64,000 nucleotides of DNA, from positions 992,001-1,056,000 of the forward strand of contig NZ_JAIUZM010000001.1 in assembly GCF_020171345.1 (NCBI RefSeq). The letters run 5' to 3'. Positions 19,480-28,787 of this stretch are shown piece after piece. The notes under the pieces are model-generated. The model saw only the letters and a list, made by a program, of their open reading frames with translations, was not told the origin of the DNA and ran no database searches. How positions within the stretch are numbered: position 1 is the first letter of the stretch; each line of letters begins with the position of its first letter. This DNA is from Microbulbifer agarilyticus (lineage in GTDB: Bacteria > Pseudomonadota > Gammaproteobacteria > Pseudomonadales > Cellvibrionaceae). Made by a program: the position numbers and the translations under genes.

Positions 19480-19749
19480 ATGCGCACACAGCTGATTTCA
19501 CTGACCGCCATCATCGCGCTTTCCGCGACACTTGGCGCCTGCGGCCAGAAGGGCCCGCTCTACCTGCCGCAAGATCCGGCTGCGCCCGGTGCAACTGGTG
19601 CTCCGCGGGCACCCGGGATGACCACCGGCGCTCACAGCCACGGGCAGCCCGCGACCAGCAGTGAGGACAAGCGGCACAAAACCGGTTCTGCACAACAAGA
19701 ACAAGATACCCACCAGCAACACACGGAAGCGGAAGCAGTATCCAAATGA
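19480..19749 (+). CDS. lptM: LPS translocon maturation lipoprotein LptM (YifL)
   Basis: This is a small lipoprotein of 89 aa. The signal peptide ends in the lipobox LGAC and continues with the conserved GQKGPLYLP motif that defines LptM, which assists LptD maturation in the outer membrane. The tail is low-complexity and hydrophilic, rich in Gly, His and Gln, and longer than in enteric homologs. Its stop overlaps the lysA ATG by four bases. Confidence 0.9.
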   Translation: MRTQLISLTAIIALSATLGACGQKGPLYLPQDPAAPGATGAPRAPGMTTGAHSHGQPATSSEDKRHKTGSAQQEQDTHQQHTEAEAVSK

Positions 19750-21005
19750 GTGATTTTCACTATCAGCAGGGAAGTCTGTGGGCCGAGGGCGTCAGCCTCG
19801 AGCAGATTGCCGAACAGTTTGGCACCCCCACCTATGTGTACAGCCGCGCCCACTACGAGCTCCAGTATCAGGCCTACGCCGACGCGCTGGGCGACCACCC
19901 GGGGCTGATCTGCTACGCCATCAAGGCCAACAGCAACCTGGGTATCCTGTCGGTACTGGCGCGACTGGGTGCCGGCTTTGACATCGTGTCTGCCGGTGAG
20001 CTGGAGCGCGTACTGATGGCGGGCGGCGACCCGGCCAAAGTAGTTTTCTCCGGCGTCGGCAAGACCGCCGACGAAATGCGCCGCGCGCTGACGGTGGGTG
20101 TGCACTGCTTTAACGTGGAGTCGGAATCCGAGCTGGACCGCCTGGAAGCGGTCGCCGCCGAAATGGGCGTGGCCGCACCGGTGTCCCTGCGGGTGAACCC
20201 GGACGTGGATGCGAATACCCACCCCTACATTTCGACCGGCCTGAAAGAAAACAAATTCGGCATCGCCATCGAGCGCGCACGTGCGGTTTACGCGCGTATT
20301 GCGGACTCACAAAGCCTCAATGCGGTGGGCGTGGATTGCCATATCGGCTCCCAGCTGACCGAGCTTGCCCCCTTCCTCGACGCCCTCGACCGCCTGCTGG
20401 TACTGATCGACGAACTCGCCGAAGACGGTACCAAGCTGAAGCACCTGGACCTGGGCGGCGGCCTCGGCGTGCGCTACCGTGGCGAAGAGCCGCCGCAAGT
20501 GAGCGATTACCTCGGCGCGGTGAAACAGCGTCTCGCCGGCCGCGACCTGGAACTGGTACTGGAGCCCGGCCGCTCCATTGCTGCCAACGGCGGCGCACTG
20601 CTGACCAAAGTGGAATTCCTCAAGCGCACCGAAGATCACAATTTTGCTATCGTCGATGCCGCCATGAACGACAACCTACGCCCGGCGCTGTACCAGGCGT
20701 GGCAGGATATCGTTGCGGTCACCCCGTCCAACGGCAAAACCGAGAGCTGGGACATTGTCGGCCCGGTGTGCGAAACCGGCGACTTTCTCGGCAAGCACCG
20801 CCCACTCGCGCTCGAAGAGGGCCAGCTGCTGGCCATGCTGTCGGCCGGCGCGTACGGCTTTACCATGAGCTCCAACTACAACTCGCGCACCCGCGCCGCG
20901 GAAGTGCTGGTAGACGGCGACAAGACCTACCTGGTGCGCGCGCGCGAAACTCTGGCGGACCTGGTGCGCGGGGAATCCACCGTGCCGGCCAAAGACGACC
21001 AGTAA
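19746..21005 (+). CDS. lysA: Diaminopimelate decarboxylase
   Basis: LysA decarboxylates meso-diaminopimelate to lysine. The 419-aa product is a fold-III PLP enzyme: Lys60 in YAIKANSN binds the cofactor, HIGSQLTE and the glycine-rich LDLGGGLGVRY bind phosphate, and CETGDFLG supplies the C-terminal substrate cysteine. It overlaps lptM and is followed by dapF, a lysine/peptidoglycan operon. Confidence 0.97.
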   Translation: MSDFHYQQGSLWAEGVSLEQIAEQFGTPTYVYSRAHYELQYQAYADALGDHPGLICYAIKANSNLGILSVLARLGAGFDIVSAGELERVLMAGGDPAKVVFSGVGKTADEMRRALTVGVHCFNVESESELDRLEAVAAEMGVAAPVSLRVNPDVDANTHPYISTGLKENKFGIAIERARAVYARIADSQSLNAVGVDCHIGSQLTELAPFLDALDRLLVLIDELAEDGTKLKHLDLGGGLGVRYRGEEPPQVSDYLGAVKQRLAGRDLELVLEPGRSIAANGGALLTKVEFLKRTEDHNFAIVDAAMNDNLRPALYQAWQDIVAVTPSNGKTESWDIVGPVCETGDFLGKHRPLALEEGQLLAMLSAGAYGFTMSSNYNSRTRAAEVLVDGDKTYLVRARETLADLVRGESTVPAKDDQ

Positions 21006-21051
21006 GCGAACGTACAGAGCAGACGGAATAGACGGACAGGAAACACAGTAG

Positions 21052-21882
21052 ATGCGGCTCAAATTCACCAAAATGCACGGACTCGGCAATGACTTTGTCA
21101 TGGTCGACGGCATCACCCAGCGGGTGAAACTGTCGCCGGAAAAAGTCCGTCAGATCGCCGACAGGCACACCGGTATCGGCTGCGATCAGCTGTTGCTGGT
21201 GGAAGCGCCGCGCAATCCGGATGTGGATTTTCGCTATCGCATCTACAACGCCGACGGCAGCGAAGTGGAAAACTGTGGCAACGGAGCCCGCTGCTTTGCC
21301 CGCTTCGTGCGCGACCGCCGCCTCACCAGCAAGGAACACATCCTGGTAGAAACCGCCGCGGGTATCCTCGAACTCAAGGTGCAGGAAAAGGACCAGGTGA
21401 GCGTCGACATGGGCGCGCCGGTGCTGGAACCCTCCGACGTACCCTTTCAGGCGGACATTCAGGCAGAGTCCTACCCGCTGGAAGTCAACGGCGAAACCTA
21501 TAACGTCGGCGCCGTTTCCATGGGCAACCCACACGCGGTGCTGCTGGTGGACGACGTCACCAAGGCACCGGTCGACAGCCTCGGTGCGGCCATCGAAAGC
21601 CACCCGCGCTTCCCGGCGCGCGTTAACGTGGGCTTTCTGCAGATTGAGGAGCGCGGCAAAGCGCGCCTGCGGGTATTTGAACGGGGCGTCGGCGAGACTC
21701 GCGCCTGCGGAACCGGCGCCTGCGCCGCGATGGTGTCCGCACGACTGCGCGGACTGGTGGATGAAGAGGTGCTGATCACCCTGCCAGGCGGCACCCTGAC
21801 GATTCACTGGCCGGGGCCCGGCGAGCCGGTTACCATGACCGGACCTACTGCCTCCGTATACCACGGCCAGATTGTTCTCTGA
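21052..21882 (+). CDS. dapF: Diaminopimelate epimerase
   Basis: DapF is a PLP-independent epimerase that interconverts LL- and meso-diaminopimelate. The 276-aa product has the two catalytic cysteines, Cys75 in ENCGNGARC and Cys219 in [11 protein letters not shown]. It lies 46 bases after lysA and 59 before the DUF484 gene. Confidence 0.97.
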   Translation: MRLKFTKMHGLGNDFVMVDGITQRVKLSPEKVRQIADRHTGIGCDQLLLVEAPRNPDVDFRYRIYNADGSEVENCGNGARCFARFVRDRRLTSKEHILVETAAGILELKVQEKDQVSVDMGAPVLEPSDVPFQADIQAESYPLEVNGETYNVGAVSMGNPHAVLLVDDVTKAPVDSLGAAIESHPRFPARVNVGFLQIEERGKARLRVFERGVGETRACGTGACAAMVSARLRGLVDEEVLITLPGGTLTIHWPGPGEPVTMTGPTASVYHGQIVL

Positions 21883-21941
21883 GCCTGTTTACGCTTTGCA
21901 CGCAGTGACTGCGATTTCGACAATACATAACGAACCCGAAC

Positions 21942-22703
21942 ATGACCGATCACAGCGACGCCCCCCTGCTCGATAGCGAAGTCGAAGCCAACCTGGACAA
22001 ACTGGAAGCGGCCGACAGCGAAAACCAGCGCAACAAAAAGCTGCTGTCGCGACAGGTGGCCCGCTACCTGATCCAGAACCCCACGTTTTTCGCCGAGAAT
22101 ATGGAATTGCTGGAGACCATCCAGCTGCCGAAAGAATCCGGCAAGACCGTGTCGCTGATGACGCACCAGACCAACCTGCTGCGCGAGCGCAATATCGAAA
22201 TGCGCCAGCGTCTCGACCAGCTGCTGCAGGCCGCACGGGACAATGACCAGCTGTTTATGCACAGCCGCCAACTGGTGCTGGCGCTGCTGGAAGCGCGCAG
22301 CGTGGGCGAAGCGGGCGATGCACTGCTGCGCAGCTTCGCCGATGACTTCAAGGTAGAAATCACCTCACTGACCGTATTTGGTCCCCTGCCCGGTTCCGGT
22401 AAACACCTCGGTCAGGTTCGCACCAGCAGTCGCGTCAGCGCGGAAAGTGCCATCGGCTCTATTCTGCGCAACGGTCGCACCGTGTGCGGCACCCTGCGCC
22501 CCACTGAAACCGCCTACCTGTTCGGCGACGCCGCCGACAAGGTGGCATCGGCGGCGGTGGTGCCTCTCGCGGGCCAATTGGGCATCCTCGCGGTGGGCTC
22601 CAGCGACCCCAATCACTACCGCTCCAGCCTGGGCACCCTGTTTCTGTCGTATATCGGTGAAGTTCTCGAGCGCCTGTTGCCCGACCTGCTGGCCCGCAGC
22701 TAA
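21942..22703 (+). CDS. DUF484 family protein
   Basis: This is a 253-aa cytosolic protein of the DUF484 (YigA-like) family. A conserved helical N-terminal part (VARYLIQNPTFFAENMELLE) and a coiled-coil-like stretch (about 65-115) precede a GAF-like C-terminal domain. The position after dapF is standard. In many gammaproteobacteria xerC and a HAD phosphatase follow, but here they do not. The function is unknown. Confidence 0.9.
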   Translation: MTDHSDAPLLDSEVEANLDKLEAADSENQRNKKLLSRQVARYLIQNPTFFAENMELLETIQLPKESGKTVSLMTHQTNLLRERNIEMRQRLDQLLQAARDNDQLFMHSRQLVLALLEARSVGEAGDALLRSFADDFKVEITSLTVFGPLPGSGKHLGQVRTSSRVSAESAIGSILRNGRTVCGTLRPTETAYLFGDAADKVASAAVVPLAGQLGILAVGSSDPNHYRSSLGTLFLSYIGEVLERLLPDLLARS

Positions 22704-22826
22704 TCCCGCAGCATGCTCTCACCTCACACCGCGCGCTTTGCCATCCACACACCACTTAGCCGCAGGGTTGCCTGCAGGGCTGCGTAACTAGTGGGTGAAG
22801 GGAAACGAGAAGCGGAGGAGAACTGG

Positions 22827-22905
22827 ACCCCGGCACGGGCCGGGGTGACGCATTCAATCGGCGGGTGAGCCCCTTCAATCTGTCGTCTTGCCGGCCAAAC
22901 CGGCA
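22827..22905. repeat. Two intergenic palindromic hairpins
   Basis: The spacer between the convergent DUF484 and sutA-like genes (22704-22930) holds two perfect stems: ACCCCGGC / GCCGGGGT with an ACGG loop (22827-22846), and TGCCGG / CCGGCA with a CCAAA loop (22889-22905). The first, followed by TGACG, has the look of a common dispersed palindromic repeat. They may also serve as convergent-transcription stops. Confidence 0.55.
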
Positions 22906-22930
22906 CCCAGTATTTCCTGTTCCAGTGCGC

Positions 22931-23143
22931 TTAGATCGGCCGACTGCCGTACTTCGGCTGCGGCTTGCGCGGAGGGTCAGCAGTTACATCTGGCGCCACT
23001 TCATCGATGGCGCCGCCTCTGGCGAGAAAGGCCTCGACTTCGGCACTCAGTTGACTGCGGGCCCGCTGGCGGGAGGAAAGCGTGCGCTCTTCGGCGAAAT
23101 CCTCATTGTCTTTCGATCGAGCGCTGGACTGGTCGTCTTTCAT
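22931..23143 (-). CDS. sutA: SutA-like RNA polymerase-binding regulator
   Basis: This is a short acidic-to-basic protein of 70 aa starting at the ATG at 23143, preceded by AGGG. The N-terminal half is charged and probably disordered (DDQSSARSKDNEDFAEE). The C-terminal half has AEVEAFLARGG and then ADPPRKPQPKYGSRPI, which matches my memory of the C-terminus of Pseudomonas SutA. SutA binds RNA polymerase and helps expression during slow growth. The location next to the PII/amtB genes agrees with Pseudomonas. The identity rests on recalled sequence, not a search. Confidence 0.75.
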   Translation of the reverse strand: MKDDQSSARSKDNEDFAEERTLSSRQRARSQLSAEVEAFLARGGAIDEVAPDVTADPPRKPQPKYGSRPI

Positions 23144-23514
23144 GTCAATTACCCTGTAACTTGATACCCCTGTTACAGAGGGAATACCCCTGCTGCCGCA
23201 GCACATCTCCGACATGCGTCATCGTTTGGCGGCAACCTTGCCTTTTCTCCCGCCAGTAAAAAACCGACGCGGGAAAAACAGCAAATAAAACTCGCCAAGC
23301 AGAAGATTACCTGCGGCGAAATATTTATAGGCAGTGTCCAACCAGCCTGCCAGAAAAGGTTCCCTTTTCCGGTAGAGTTTTTTTGTGCGTTTTTTGCCCG
23401 ATTTATTGCTGTTGGTTATGCTTTTTTCGACGCCACAATTACGACGTCATCCACAGCGGCAAAACGTTTTCGCCGCCAGGCAACGCACGCCTATCCAACA
23501 TTTCTTTCGCGCAC
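23144..23514. other. Gene-free spacer upstream of the sutA-like gene
   Basis: I see no credible gene here. A short plus-strand frame at 23383-23565 runs into the terminator and has no ribosome-binding site or family features. The segment is AT-richer than its surroundings and probably carries the sutA-like promoter. Confidence 0.5.
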
Positions 23515-23539
23515 AAAAAAGCCCCGCAAAGCGGGGCTC
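23515..23539 (-). terminator. Rho-independent terminator after the distal PII gene
   Basis: On the minus strand the stem GCCCCGC / GCGGGGC with a TTT loop is followed by TTTTTT, 27 bases past the PII stop. It closes the TorF-PII-AmtB-PII block. Confidence 0.9.
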
Positions 23540-23565
23540 ATAAAACACTGTGTCCGATTCTTTGA

Positions 23566-23907
<342 letters not shown>

Positions 23908-23932
23908 TTATCCCCTAATTATGTTTCTTGCG

Positions 23933-24004
23933 GGTACCGGCCCGAAAACCGGTACCGGAAGATTCCTTACTGCCGTCGATATTGGAAGTCCAACTATCGA
24001 CGGC
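23933..24004. other. Two strong stem-loops in the amtB-PII spacer
   Basis: The first stem, GGTACCGG / CCGGTACC (8 bp, 23933-23956), and the second, GCCGTCGATATTGGA paired with TCCAACTATCGACGGC (15 bp with one bulge, 23972-24004), fill the spacer between amtB and the distal PII gene. Neither has a T tract on the minus strand. They may be RNA-processing or attenuation structures that set the ratio of the two products. Confidence 0.6.
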
Positions 24005-24019
24005 CTTCTTTAAGAGCAA

Positions 24020-25279
24020 TTACTTGCTAGTAAATTCCGGATAAGCTTCCATTCCGCACTCAGCCAAGTCAACACCTTGTTGCTCTTCTTCTTCGGTAAC
24101 ACGGATACCGGTGATGAGCTTCAGGGCGTACCAGACTACGAAGGAGGCAGAGAATACCCAGCCAAAGATGGTAGCGGCGCCAATCAGCTGACCGCTGAAG
24201 GAAGAACCATCGTTGGTAACCGGTACCAGCAGCAGACCCAGCAGACCAACAACACCGTGCACGGAGATGGCGCCAACAGGATCGTCGATGCGCAGCTTGT
24301 CCAGGGTGATGATGGAGAAGACTACCAGGATGCCACCCAGCGCGCCGAACAGAGTCGCCTGCAGGGGAGTCGGAGTAGAAGGCTCAGCGGTGATCGCTAC
24401 CAGGCCAGCCAGTGCGCCGTTCAGCAGCATGGTCAGGTCGGCTTTACCGAACAGGATGCGGCCAGTAATCAGAGCGGCAACAGCACCACCGGCAGCAGCG
24501 GCGTTGGTGTTCAGGAATACCAATGCAACAGAGTGCGCGCTTGCCGCATCGCCCAGCTTCAGTACGGAACCGCCGTTGAAACCGAACCAGCCCATCCACA
24601 GGATGAAGGTACCCAGGGTCGCCAGCGGCAGGTTGGCACCAGGAATCGCGTAGATTTCGCCGTTCTTGCCGTATTTACCTTTACGTGCACCCAGCAGCAG
24701 TACGCCAGCCAGAGCAGCAGCGGCACCAGCCATGTGTACGATGCCGGAACCGGCGAAGTCGGAGAAGCCCAGGTCGCCCAGGTTGTACAGGCCGAATACT
24801 TCACCGCCGCCCCAGGTCCAGTAACCTTCCAGCGGGTAGATGAAACCGGTCAGGGCAACCGCGAAGATCAGGAAGCTCCACAGCTTCATGCGCTCGGCAA
24901 CCGCGCCAGATACGATGGACATTGCGGTAGCAACGAACACAACCTGGAAGAAGAAGTCAGAAGCACCGGAGTACACGGAATCGCCATCGAAACCGTTCTC
25001 AGCAGATGATGCGAGTACTTCGTCGAGGCTGAAGGCCTCAATGCCGTTCAGCAACCAGCCGCCATCGTACATGATCGCGTAACCGCTGATCAGATACATG
25101 GTGCACGCAATCGCGAACAGCGCTACGTTTTTGGTAAGAATCTCGGTGGTGTTCTTAGAACGCACCAGGCCTGCTTCCAGCATGGCAAAGCCCGCTGCCA
25201 TCCACATAACCAGTGCACCACACACGAGGAAATAAAATGTATCAATTGCGTACTGCAACTGAAAAATTTGATTTTCCAT
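24020..25279 (-). CDS. amtB: Ammonium transporter AmtB
   Basis: This is an inner-membrane ammonium channel of 419 aa with about eleven hydrophobic helices. Signature segments include GFAMLEAGLVRSKN, the GSGIVHMAGA motif with a pore histidine, and GVVGLLGLLL near the second. GGAGCG precedes the ATG. Its activity is normally blocked by GlnK, and it is sandwiched here between two PII genes. The tail ends EEEEQQGVDLAECGMEAYPEF, the usual PII-contact region. Confidence 0.96.
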   Translation of the reverse strand: MENQIFQLQYAIDTFYFLVCGALVMWMAAGFAMLEAGLVRSKNTTEILTKNVALFAIACTMYLISGYAIMYDGGWLLNGIEAFSLDEVLASSAENGFDGDSVYSGASDFFFQVVFVATAMSIVSGAVAERMKLWSFLIFAVALTGFIYPLEGYWTWGGGEVFGLYNLGDLGFSDFAGSGIVHMAGAAAALAGVLLLGARKGKYGKNGEIYAIPGANLPLATLGTFILWMGWFGFNGGSVLKLGDAASAHSVALVFLNTNAAAAGGAVAALITGRILFGKADLTMLLNGALAGLVAITAEPSTPTPLQATLFGALGGILVVFSIITLDKLRIDDPVGAISVHGVVGLLGLLLVPVTNDGSSFSGQLIGAATIFGWVFSASFVVWYALKLITGIRVTEEEEQQGVDLAECGMEAYPEFTSK

Positions 25280-25370
25280 TTTTCGCTCCGTTTAACCCAA
25301 ACTAGTCCGGGTTACCCCGGCAGTTGTTGTCTATTGATCAAAGAATCGTTTTGGCAATCTGTTCTATTAA

Positions 25371-25727
<357 letters not shown>

Positions 25728-25728
25728 T

Positions 25729-25757
25729 TAAGCCCACTCAAAGAGCGGGCTCATTTT
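25729..25757. terminator. Terminator-like hairpin between the TorF and PII genes
   Basis: The stem AGCCC(A)CTC / GAG(C)GGGCT has a short AAA loop and a T-rich flank on both strands. On the minus strand it lies after the porin stop and before glnK, so it may partially end the porin transcript and attenuate the rest. Confidence 0.6.
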
Positions 25758-25765
25758 TGTTGCTG

Positions 25766-26488
25766 TTACCAGCTGTAAGAAGCACCAGCCAGAACGGTCG
25801 GCTCGCACCAATCGGTCAGGAAGCACTCCTGGTCGCTTACGTCGGTACCAACCAGAGAAGCGCTCAGGGCCAGGCCGCCGAACTCTTTACCTACAGATAC
25901 GGAGTAATCGATGTAAGAATCGGAACCGTTCAGGAAGATTTCTTCGTCAAACAGGTTCAGGCCAGCGCTCAGGTCCAGGGAAATGTCGTTGGCCAGGGCG
26001 AAGGAGTAGCCAGCGCTCAGGTAGTAGAACTCACCGCTCTGGTACCAGTAGTCGTCGGAGTAAGCGAAGCCAAAGGAAGCGTCGCCGAAGCTCAGGCTAC
26101 CGTAGATTTCCTGATAGTCTTCGTCCTGATCGCTACCGTGGTAGGCGTAGTAGATGTAGCCAACGTCGTAGCCAACACCGCCAGCAGTCTCACCGGCGTA
26201 ACCGCCGTAGAAGTCCTGTTCGAAATCGGTTTCGTCAGCACCGTAAGCGAAGTCAACCTGAGAAACCCAGGTACCTGCGTAAAAACCGTTGCCCAGGTCC
26301 AGGTCTACACCAGCCTGAACAGCCGGGTTGCTGTCGGTCTGGGAAATACCGCGGAAACGGTAATCGGTCACAACACCAACATTGGCGCTGAAGCTGGGGC
26401 CAGATTCTTCGGCAGTAGCGGCGCTGGAAATAGCCATCGCCAGAACGCTACCGGATACGATTGCTGCAACTTTTTTATTGAATCCCAC
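25766..26488 (-). CDS. TorF-family putative outer-membrane porin
   Basis: This is a 240-aa outer-membrane beta-barrel of the TorF (TIGR02001) type. A GTG start is preceded by AGGAGA. The signal peptide ends near SSAATAEE. The mature protein has alternating aromatic strands, starting with VGVVTDYRFRGISQTDSNPA, the family hallmark, and ends in an aromatic residue (ASYSW), as barrels do. It lies first in the nitrogen-regulated block and may let ammonium or small nitrogen compounds across the outer membrane. That role is inference from context. Confidence 0.88.
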   Translation of the reverse strand: MGFNKKVAAIVSGSVLAMAISSAATAEESGPSFSANVGVVTDYRFRGISQTDSNPAVQAGVDLDLGNGFYAGTWVSQVDFAYGADETDFEQDFYGGYAGETAGGVGYDVGYIYYAYHGSDQDEDYQEIYGSLSFGDASFGFAYSDDYWYQSGEFYYLSAGYSFALANDISLDLSAGLNLFDEEIFLNGSDSYIDYSVSVGKEFGGLALSASLVGTDVSDQECFLTDWCEPTVLAGASYSW

Positions 26489-26649
26489 TTTTAGGTTCTC
26501 CTAGATCTCTGTGTGAAATATTTGTTTTGTATTTTTTATCTAGCGGCGCTGACTACGTCGGGGAGACGACACTGACCGCGCTCGCCCGGGTGCTTCACAA
26601 GAAGACCTGTCCCCTGCCTTCGTTACCAGGGCGATTCAGGGAGACTACT

Positions 26650-26665
26650 TGCAGAGTTAGTGCCA
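26650..26665 (-). promoter_or_regulatory. Sigma-54 promoter of the TorF/glnK/amtB block
   Basis: On the minus strand TGGCAC-TAACT-CTGCA matches the RpoN consensus, with the GG and GC pairs exactly ten bases apart. Transcription would start near 26639 and give a leader of about 150 bases before the porin GTG. The NtrC-like dyads upstream make this a nitrogen-limitation promoter. Confidence 0.75.
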
Positions 26666-26750
26666 ACTTTTAAAAAGCCAAGAGAATCAAACAGTTAGGT
26701 CTACATCTGGACATTTCTCACAGAAATCGCCACGACCGGCTCACACCACT

Positions 26751-26799
26751 GCGCAAAAATAGTGCGCACCAAAATGGAACCTGCACCCAAAGTGGGCGC
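26751..26799. promoter_or_regulatory. Tandem NtrC-like dyads
   Basis: Three adjacent elements resemble NtrC enhancer sites (TGCACC-N5-GGTGCA type): GCGCAAAAATAGTGCGC (26751-26767), GCACCAAAATGGAAC (about 26766-26780) and GCACCCAAAGTGGGCGC (26783-26799). They lie 90-150 bases upstream of the sigma-54 promoter, the normal enhancer distance. The rest of the gene-free stretch 26489-26900 holds the porin leader and nothing else that I can identify. Confidence 0.6.
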
Positions 26800-26924
26800 C
26801 GATCTGCGCTGACTTGCCGGTGCGTGACCTAAATAGGCGCAGCGTCAGATTACCTTGGTAGGAAATCCGGGCTGCGGTACTATTTGCAGCTACGAATATC
26901 GTGTTTTGTAGTGGAGAATTGCGC

Positions 26925-27164
26925 TTGGCCGCGGAAAAATTGCAACAGTTACTCAATGAACTGCAACAACAAGGGGCAGTCATCAGCAGCGATCTGAAGG
27001 ATGCGCTGGCGGTGGCGCTGGGCAAACTCCCGCTGGTAAGCCAGCAGGAGTTCGATATCCAGGCCGCCAAACTGGCGCGGGCAGAGGAAAAGCTCGCGCA
27101 ACTGGAAACGCAGATCAGCGCACTGGAACAACAACTGGAACAACAGCTGCCAGATCCGCAGTAA
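26925..27164 (+). CDS. ubiK: UbiK/BMFP-family accessory protein
   Basis: This is a small coiled-coil protein of about 79 aa from the TTG at 26925, preceded by GGAG. The frame is open from a GTG at 26901, so the start is uncertain. The middle LVSQQEFDIQAAKLARAEEKLAQLE is the BMFP/UbiK (YqiC) signature, a heptad-rich trimerising helix. UbiK assists aerobic ubiquinone synthesis. It lies between the PII/AmtB block and comM, as in Pseudomonas. Confidence 0.82.
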   Translation: MAAEKLQQLLNELQQQGAVISSDLKDALAVALGKLPLVSQQEFDIQAAKLARAEEKLAQLETQISALEQQLEQQLPDPQ

Positions 27165-27265
27165 CTGCCACGCCCAGTCACGCAGGAAAGCTTCGGGTTA
27201 ATTTGGCTCGCAGCCGCTCGCAATGAGCAAAAACTTTCACGGAAGACAATTTTTCAGGAAGAAAA

Positions 27266-28756
27266 GTGAGCCTATCCATTACCTATGCCCGTGCCCAACT
27301 GGGGGTCGCGGCGCCACTGGTCACCGTAGAAACCCACCTCGCCAACGGTTTGCCCGCATTCAATATTGTCGGCTTGCCGGAAGCCGCCGTGCGCGAAAGC
27401 CGCGATCGCGTGCGCAGCGCCATTATCAACAGCCATTTCGAGTTTCCCCAGCGGCGTATCACCGTGAATCTGGCGCCCGCCGATCTACCCAAGGCCGGCG
27501 GGCGCTACGATCTGGCGATTGCCCTGGGCGTGCTGGCCGCCTCCGGCCAGATACCCGGAGAAACCCTGGAGCAGTTTGAATTTATCGGTGAGCTGGCCCT
27601 GTCCGGCGGCCTGCGCCCGGTGCCCGGGGGGCTGCCCGCGGCCATGGCCTGCGGCGACAGCGGCCGCACCCTGGTGATTTCGGCAGAGTCGGCGCCGGAA
27701 GCGGCGCTGATCAAGACCCCGGTCAAATCCGCTAACAGCCTGCTGCAGGTCTGTGCGCAACTGCACGGGCGCGAGCCCTTGCCCGATGCCGTCGGCGATG
27801 AATCCATAGAAGAAGCATTGTATGCGGACCTCGCCGACGTGCGCGGACAGTTGAAAGCGCGGCGCGCTCTCGAGGTGGCTGCCGCTGGATCGCACAACCT
27901 ATTGTTTTACGGACCGCCAGGTACCGGCAAAACCATGCTCGCCAGCCGCCTGCCGGGAATACTGCCGCCACTGACCGAGCGCGAGCGCATCGAGGTCGCC
28001 GCGCTCTATTCCAGTGCAGGGCTCGCGCGGGAGAGCCAAAGGCCTTTCCGTGCACCACATCATTCCGCCTCGCCTACCGCACTGGTGGGCGGAGGCAGCA
28101 ACCCGCGCCCGGGGGAAATCAGCCTCGCCCACCGCGGCGTACTGTTTCTCGACGAGATGCCGGAATTCCCCCGTGCGGCGCTCGAGATTCTGCGCGAGCC
28201 ACTGGAGAACGGCGAGGTACGCATTTCCCGCGCCCGCGCCCAGGTCACCTTTCCCGCCCAATTCCAGCTGGTTGCGGCAATGAACCCCTGCCCCTGCGGC
28301 TATCTGGGAGAACCCCGCTGTCGCTGCACCCCGGATCAGATCGACCGCTACCGCAACAAACTCTCCGGCCCGCTACTGGACCGCATCGATATGCAGGTAG
28401 AAGTCGCCAGCATGAGCGCGGCCCAACTGCAGGATTCGCCCGCTGGAGAATCCTCGGCAGTGGTACGGAATCGGGTGCGCAGCGCACGTCAGTCACAATT
28501 GCAAAGGCAAGGGAAGATCAACGGCGAGCTGCAGGGCAGTGAACTGGATGAATACTGTCGTTTGGGAAAAGCCGAGAGCGCACTGTTGCGCGCCTCGGTA
28601 GAAAAGCTCGGGCTGTCTCCGCGCAGTTACCACCGGGTACTGCGAGTGGCACGCACCCTGGCGGACCTGAGTGAGCAGCAACATATCGGCACAGCGCACA
28701 TCGCCGAGGCTCTGGCCTACCGCAACCTGGATCGCAAAACCGCTATCCCCGCCTGA
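27266..28756 (+). CDS. comM: YifB-family Mg-chelatase-like AAA+ ATPase ComM
   Basis: ComM is a hexameric helicase that promotes branch migration when foreign DNA is integrated during natural transformation. The 496-aa product starts at a GTG with AGGAAG before it. The N-terminal ChlI-like domain (SITYARAQLGVAAPLV) is followed by Walker A YGPPGTGKTML near residue 213, Walker B GVLFLDEMPEF, the AMNPCPCGYLG metal-binding segment, and a C-terminal winged part with the RSYHRVLRVARTLADL motif. With pilT and pilU it suggests, but does not prove, competence. Confidence 0.95.
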   Translation: MSLSITYARAQLGVAAPLVTVETHLANGLPAFNIVGLPEAAVRESRDRVRSAIINSHFEFPQRRITVNLAPADLPKAGGRYDLAIALGVLAASGQIPGETLEQFEFIGELALSGGLRPVPGGLPAAMACGDSGRTLVISAESAPEAALIKTPVKSANSLLQVCAQLHGREPLPDAVGDESIEEALYADLADVRGQLKARRALEVAAAGSHNLLFYGPPGTGKTMLASRLPGILPPLTERERIEVAALYSSAGLARESQRPFRAPHHSASPTALVGGGSNPRPGEISLAHRGVLFLDEMPEFPRAALEILREPLENGEVRISRARAQVTFPAQFQLVAAMNPCPCGYLGEPRCRCTPDQIDRYRNKLSGPLLDRIDMQVEVASMSAAQLQDSPAGESSAVVRNRVRSARQSQLQRQGKINGELQGSELDEYCRLGKAESALLRASVEKLGLSPRSYHRVLRVARTLADLSEQQHIGTAHIAEALAYRNLDRKTAIPA

Positions 28757-28787
28757 GCATGCCGTCTATTTCACGCTAGAGTAGAAA

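Noticed and set aside
23383..23565. A 60-codon plus-strand frame next to the PII terminator
   Set aside because: It spans the terminator of the opposite gene and has no start signal or motif.
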